A stretch of DNA of 12,500 nucleotides from NCBI RefSeq assembly GCF_042767895.1, contig NC_091558.1:11617600-11630099 (forward strand). Reading direction: 5' to 3'. The stretch comes from Penaeus vannamei. Lineage: Eukaryota; Arthropoda; Malacostraca; Decapoda; Penaeidae. Below are positions 8,639 through 12,500 of this stretch, piece by piece (position 1 is the stretch's first letter; every line of letters starts with the position of its first letter). The notes below the pieces were generated by a model, which did no database searches, was not told the origin of the DNA, and worked only from the letters and a program-made list of their open reading frames with translations. A program made the position numbers and the translations under genes.

Positions 8639-9022
8639 ATGGCCAGTAATGAAGATGTAATACCCTTATTAGGGGCAATGAGGCTTGCCCCTTCATCAAA
8701 TAGCCCCACCAATTCAGACTCTACCGGCTCCCCGACCCCAGGCTCTCCTTTGACCACAACTCTGAACACTGAAACTACTACCCACTCCTCAATGCCTACA
8801 AGTGCATTACCCACCCAAACCGAGACTCAATCTCCAGAAGACATTCCTACTCTCCCAACTTCCTCAACTTCATCAACTCTACCCCTACAACCTTCTTCAT
8901 CAAACACCTCAACCTCCCTTATTACTACTTTACAGCCTGATTCTCCGTCTCTCTGTAATACCCCTCAACAACACTCCCTTTTCCAATCGTCCCCGTCCTC
9001 CTGCCACCACCAACCCTACTAA
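8639..9022 (+). pseudogene. ORF1 (gag-like) N-terminal fragment, unit A
   Basis: ATG at 8639 begins MASNEDVIPLLGAMRLAP, followed by ~100 Pro/Ser/Thr-rich residues. It is homologous to the start of unit B (MTSNEDVIHLLGAMRLAP). The alignment continues to CTACTAATATCTTA (9029) but a late frameshift ends the frame in SSCHHQPY. At 9030 the DNA jumps to the C-run that begins unit B, so the gag core is missing. The frame choice is supported by the shared start codon and by high agreement in this frame between units. It is dead as a gag gene by truncation. Confidence 0.7.
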
Positions 9023-9029
9023 TATCTTA

Positions 9030-9373
9030 CCCCCCCAATCCCTTGCCCGTATCCCAATACAGGGATCTCCCCTGCCTAGGGCCTCAGCCCTCGACTCAAC
9101 TAATTTTGCATGGTCTTTTCCCCCTCCAGCTTTTTGTTTCCGTCCCTTCTCCAACCCCTTCTACTATCTACTTCCTCAGGTGTAAGAGCCGTGCTGAAAG
9201 GATGAAAGGCTGACCTTGTGCCAGTCCTGACCGGCCTGCGGGAACTATGGGCATGGTACTCCCCTGATTTAGCTGTCTAGCCCTTGCCCCTTAATTAAGG
9301 GCACTGTCTAGCCCTTACCTTCAAGTGCATGAGGGTGGACCGTTTATGCCGTTTTATATAATCAAGGTTCCCC
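9030..9373 (+). other. Retrotransposon 5'UTR, unit B
   Basis: Second copy of the leader. Relative to unit A it lacks 34 bases after CAATCCCTTGCCC and has gained about 30 bases near 9305-9335, where GCACTGTCTAGCCCTT-like sequence is repeated. Otherwise it is closely matched up to the ORF1 start. Confidence 0.65.
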
Positions 9374-11052
9374 ATGACCAGTAATGAAGATGTAATCCAC
9401 TTATTAGGAGCAATGAGGCTTGCCCCTTTATCAAATAGCCCCATCCCAGGCTCTCCTTTGACCACGACTCCGAACACTGAAACTACTACCCACGCCTCAA
9501 TGCCTACTAGTGAATTACCCACCCAAGCAGAGACTCAATCTCCAGAAGAAATTCCTACCCTCCCAACTTCCTTAAATTCATCAACTATACTACCACAACC
9601 TTCATCAAACACCCCATCCTCCCTTATTATGACCTTACAGCCTTATTCTCCATCACTCCGTAATACTCCCTCTTCCACACGTCCCCAACCATCCACCACC
9701 ACCAACCCTACAGATATCTTAAATACTCTGTTTAGCCCAGCTAAATGGGACTGATTTTTCGTGATCCCTTCTACAGCTCCTTACTCAGGCAACACTCTTC
9801 TCTTTCAACAATGCTTCCATAAACAAGTGAGTCCCTTTCTATACCCAACGCGATCGCTCCCGTCTTGTAACAGTCAGATCAGAAACTGAATCTATAGCAC
9901 TGTCAAATCTAACTGATCATTCTGGCAATCCTATTCCTGCAGAACCTCATCCAACTCTTAATACTTGTACCAGAACTGTCTCTATCTCCTCAGCAAACTG
10001 CCCAGTCGATACCAAAGATTGGTTAGATTGTGGAGAAGACTTGCTCGGCTGCCTCAAAGACCAGGACATATCAGTACATTGCAACTCCATTCCTCCTAGA
10101 GGTCATCGAAAGAAACCCACTAACATTGTCAAAATTACTTTCAGTACACTTGACCTTACTGTTCGTATCTACATTGGTGGATAATCCCTCCCTGTTCAAC
10201 CATACCATCCTCCTCCCCGTCAATGTCAAAATTGTTGGCGATTTGGACATCCTGCCAAACACTGCCGCTCCACAGACCGATGCCCCCTATGTGCCCAACC
10301 CGGTCACAACAGATCAAACTGCTCTGCACAAACACGTACATGTGCTAACTGCGGCGGCCCCTATAATGTATTTTATAAAGGCTGTCCCACTTACAAGTTC
10401 GAGTCTGAGGTAGCAGCTCTCAGATACAACAATGGTCTCGCTCTTCATGAAGCCAGACAGGAAGCACGCCGACATGGTTTCTTTTATACTCCCTACTTCA
10501 GTAATGTTGCTCGCTCTGCCCCTCCCTCTCCACCTCCACGCCAAGATGTTTCTGCACCCTCCTCTATGCCTACTTACTTCCCCACTTCCACTTCTGCATT
10601 CTACCTCCCCCAGTCAAACTCTTTTGCCACTCTATGTCCAGACACCAATCTCAACTACAGCCCCAACACCGCCCCCTCTCCCTCCCCGCACTACCCGCAG
10701 TAGACAGACTAAACGTTCCACCCCTTCTTCCCCTACAGCACAATCACCTCCACCTACTTTTGCCTTCATTCCTCACACATCTGTCTCCTCTTCCCCCCTC
10801 ATAATAAAACCCTTGTCTCACAAAACTCTCCAACCAACTCCACTGCAGAAACTATGGAAGTCACAAAATTCCACTTATGCTCCCTCCACACTCGAAGTGA
10901 CTGCCGATAGCCATCCCCCTTCTACTCATATGCCCCCTACACCCCTCCCTTCTACTCCCTCTCAACCCAACATAACCCCCTCAATTCCGCATACTACCGA
11001 TATCCATCCTCCTGATACTACCGATATCAATCCTCCTCCTAGTCCCTCCTAA
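9374..11052 (+). pseudogene. ORF1 gag-like protein, copy 1 (unit B N-terminus + core + zinc knuckles), inactivated
   Basis: ORF1 encodes a nucleic-acid-binding gag-like protein that coats retroelement RNA. The order here is a Pro/Ser/Thr-rich N-terminus (9374-9734), a core starting SPAKWD, a basic stretch PPRGHRKKP, then three zinc knuckles: CQNCWRFGHPAKHC (10224-10265), CPLCAQPGHNRSNC (10281-10322) and a third at 10341-10385 in which Tyr replaces the His. The reading frame is broken by TGA at 9752-9754 (CGG in copy 2), a 5-base deletion after 9829 that exactly explains the switch from frame 2 to frame 3, TAA at 10182-10184 (CAA in copy 2), and net +10 bases near 10560-10600 that move the frame to 1. 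The Pro/Thr-rich tail then runs to TAA at 11050. Resembles jockey/I-group ORF1. Confidence 0.75.
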
Positions 11053-11296
11053 CACAACCCATCCCTCTCAACACCAACTACTGCTGATATCCATCATCCC
11101 GACACCCATCCTCCTACTCATATTCCCCTTACAACACTCCATCCTAGTCCCTCCCAACGCAACCCACCCCCGTCAACTACCAACTATACACACATTCTCC
11201 CTCCCCCCAGCCCCTCTATCATTTCCACTCCCTCCTGGATACACACGTTAATCACTTATGTAATTCCCTTACCTAAACCCACCTTAGTCCCATTTT
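10720..11296 (+). other. Pro/Thr-rich linker between the two gag cores
   Basis: Open in frame 1 with the copy 1 tail and, apart from TAA at 11050-11052, in frame with the copy 2 core (CPAKWDRFF at 11299). It may be the C-terminus of copy 1, the N-terminal linker of copy 2, or a junction of both; I cannot place the boundary. It contains an imperfect 105-bp (35-codon) repeat. Confidence 0.5.
11036..11180 (+). repeat. Imperfect in-frame 105-bp repeat in the Pro/Thr-rich region
   Basis: CCTAGTCCCTCC[T/C]AAC[A/G]CAACCCA occurs at 11038 and again at 11143, 105 bases (35 codons) apart, with related GATATCCATC blocks between. The first copy carries TAA where the second has CAA. Confidence 0.55.
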
Positions 11297-12239
11297 GCCC
11301 AGCTAAATGGGACCGGTTTTTCGTGATCCACCCTACAGCTCCTTGCTCAAGCAACACTCTTCTCTTTCAACAATGCCTCCAAAAACAAGTGGACAGAGTC
11401 CCTTTCCATACCTGACGCGATCGCTCCCTTCTCGTAACTGTCACTTCTGAAACTGAAGCTAAAGCATTATCAAATCTAACTGATCATTCTGGCAACCCCA
11501 TTCTTGCAGAGCCTCATCCAACTCTTAATACTTGTACCGGAACTGTCTCTATCTCCCCTGCAAACTCCCCAGTCGATACCAAAGATTGTGCCTCAAAGAC
11601 CAAGACGTGAAATCAGTACATTGCTACACCATTCCTCCTAGAGGTCATCGAAAGAAAACCACCAGCATTGCCAAAATTACTTTCAGTAAAGATAACCTTC
11701 CCGTTTGTATATACATTGGTGGACAATCCCTCCCTGTTCGACCATACCGACCTCCTCCCCGTCAATGTCAAAATTGTTGGCGATTTGGACATCCTGCCAA
11801 GCACTGCCGTTCCACAGACCGATGCCCCCTATGTACCCAACCCGGTCATAACCGATCAAACTGCTCTTCACAAACATGTGCTAACTGCGGCGGCCCCAAT
11901 AATGTATTTTATAGAGGCTGTTCCACTTACAAGTTTGAGTCTGAACGTAGCAACACAGATACAAAAATGGTCTCACCCTACGTGAAGCCAGACAGGAAGC
12001 ACGCCAACAAGGTTTCTCTCATACTCCCTACTCTAGTAATGTTGCTTGCTCTGCCCCTTCCCCTCCACCCCAAGATGTTCCTACACCCTCCTCTATACCT
12101 ACTTCCCCACTTCCACATTCTACCTCCCCCAGTCAAATTCTTTTACCACTCTAAACCTAGACCTCCAATCTCAACTACAGCCCCAACACCGTCCCCTCTA
12201 CCCTTCCGCACTACCCGTAGCAAACAGACTAAATGTTCC
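11297..12239 (+). pseudogene. ORF1 gag-like core and zinc knuckles, copy 2, inactivated
   Basis: Homologous to 9735-10719. It starts PAKWDRFFVIHPTAPC and carries PPRGHRKKTT, IYIGGQSLPVRPYRPPP and the knuckles CQNCWRFGHPAKHC (11766-11807) and CPLCTQPGHNRSNC (11823-11864). A third knuckle (11877-11921) has Asn in place of the His. Lesions: TGA at 11413-11415 (CAA in copy 1), a 28-base deletion at 11588/11589 relative to copy 1 (10022-10049) that shifts frame 1 to 3, a net 1-base loss near 11945-11960, and a 1-base gain near 12155. The long open frame from 11532 is therefore a composite: its first ~20 residues are out of the ancestral frame. Similarity to copy 1 stops at about 12239. Confidence 0.75.
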
Positions 12240-12500
12240 TCGCTGGCCACTCGCTGGTTTTTCGGCTTCCCCATTTTTTTGCCACATCCCTCAACATTTT
12301 CTTTGACTCATAGCCCAACAAATACAAATTGTTGCTAGCCCCCCACAAGAGTTACCAATTTTCTTTTGATTATACCACATCCCCTCTTGATCTCAAGATC
12401 ACTACCAACTGCAGATTTACAAAGAATTCATCATCATCATTGCTCGACTCTTTCTTTACATAATCCTTCATCCAAATCGGCCTCTCTCTCTGAGACCGTC
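12240..12500. other. Unassigned sequence after the copy 2 break
   Basis: The sequence departs abruptly from copy 1 after AAATGTTCCT. I see no endonuclease start motif or other domain; a short CAT repeat (12429-12440) is present. It could be host DNA or another truncated element. Confidence 0.4.

Larger units (their letters stand above)
8287..9720 (+). repeat. Direct tandem duplication, 743-bp unit (leader plus ORF1 N-terminus)
   Basis: Unit A is 8287-9029. Unit B starts at the next base with the same CCCCCCAATCCCTTGCCC block. The offset is 743, falling to 709 after a 34-base deletion in B. The junction is clean: unit A stops at ATATCTTA, exactly where unit B continues into the gag core. Confidence 0.85.
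8287..12239 (+). mobile_element. Decayed non-LTR retrotransposon gag region, nested tandem copies
   Basis: The order is 5'UTR and ORF1 N-terminus (unit A, 8287-9029), then 5'UTR and ORF1 N-terminus again (unit B, from 9030), running into the gag core and zinc knuckles (copy 1, 9735-10719). A Pro/Thr-rich stretch follows, then a second core with zinc knuckles (copy 2, 11297-12239). All are on the + strand. The element's true 5' end is probably left of 8287, since C-rich sequence related to its 5'UTR begins near 8140. The core with CCHC knuckles is typical of jockey/I-group ORF1 gag-like proteins. No endonuclease or reverse transcriptase was recognised, so the copies are 3'-truncated or rearranged. 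Confidence 0.8.

Noticed and set aside
10071..10341. Antisense frames opposite the gag zinc knuckles, repeated at 11613-11877
   Set aside because: They appear in both copies only because the DNA is duplicated; they mirror the sense gag coding sequence.

Overview
This is eukaryotic, animal-type DNA. It is AT-rich, has GT-AG introns, a 100-nt CA/GT microsatellite, fold-back repeats and non-LTR retrotransposon debris. The microsatellite-rich background, the form of the fold-back repeat and the jockey/I-like gag relics suggest an arthropod, perhaps a decapod crustacean such as a penaeid shrimp. That taxonomic guess is inference, at about 50% confidence. I see no bacterial gene, CRISPR array, tRNA or rRNA.

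Left part (1-4590): the 3' end of one host gene on the + strand. Four exons (1885-2052, 2368-2446, 3633-3753, 3925-3931) encode the C-terminal ~124 residues of an adenosylhomocysteinase-like protein of the AHCYL1/AHCYL2 (IRBIT) group, ending in the family-typical GPFKPNYYRY. The last exon holds only seven coding bases. The 3'UTR ends near AATAAA at 4560-4565. The gene's other ~400 residues are not between 737 and 1884, so they should lie left of the window. That places the open frame at 2-184, its trailer and the 39-nt poly(A) run at 698-736 inside an upstream AHCYL-like intron, which fits a retrocopied mRNA tail. The 1186-bp intron 2447-3632 is mostly one giant imperfect palindrome (2501-3334) centred on GTAC|GTAC. 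Its arms differ in length mainly because a 41-bp unit is triplicated in the left arm only.

Middle part (4590-8090): intergenic, with no convincing gene. It holds a compound (CA)50 plus 12-bp-unit repeat array (5444-5654), a small relic resembling a non-LTR retrotransposon C-terminal zinc motif (7756-7845), and a near-perfect 32-bp-stem hairpin (8000-8070) followed directly by AATAAA.

Right part (about 8130-12500): decayed non-LTR retrotransposon sequence, all on the + strand, covering only 5'UTR and ORF1 (gag-like). A 743-bp unit (5'UTR plus the ORF1 N-terminus) is tandemly duplicated (8287-9029, then from 9030). The second unit runs into a gag-like core with three zinc knuckles (9735-10719). 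That core is present again in direct orientation at 11297-12239. Each copy carries stops and frameshifts that pairwise comparison resolves precisely. No reverse transcriptase or endonuclease domain was recognised for this family in the window. I found no evidence for a novel multi-gene system. The most unusual structures are the intronic giant palindrome and the nested tandem gag arrangement.
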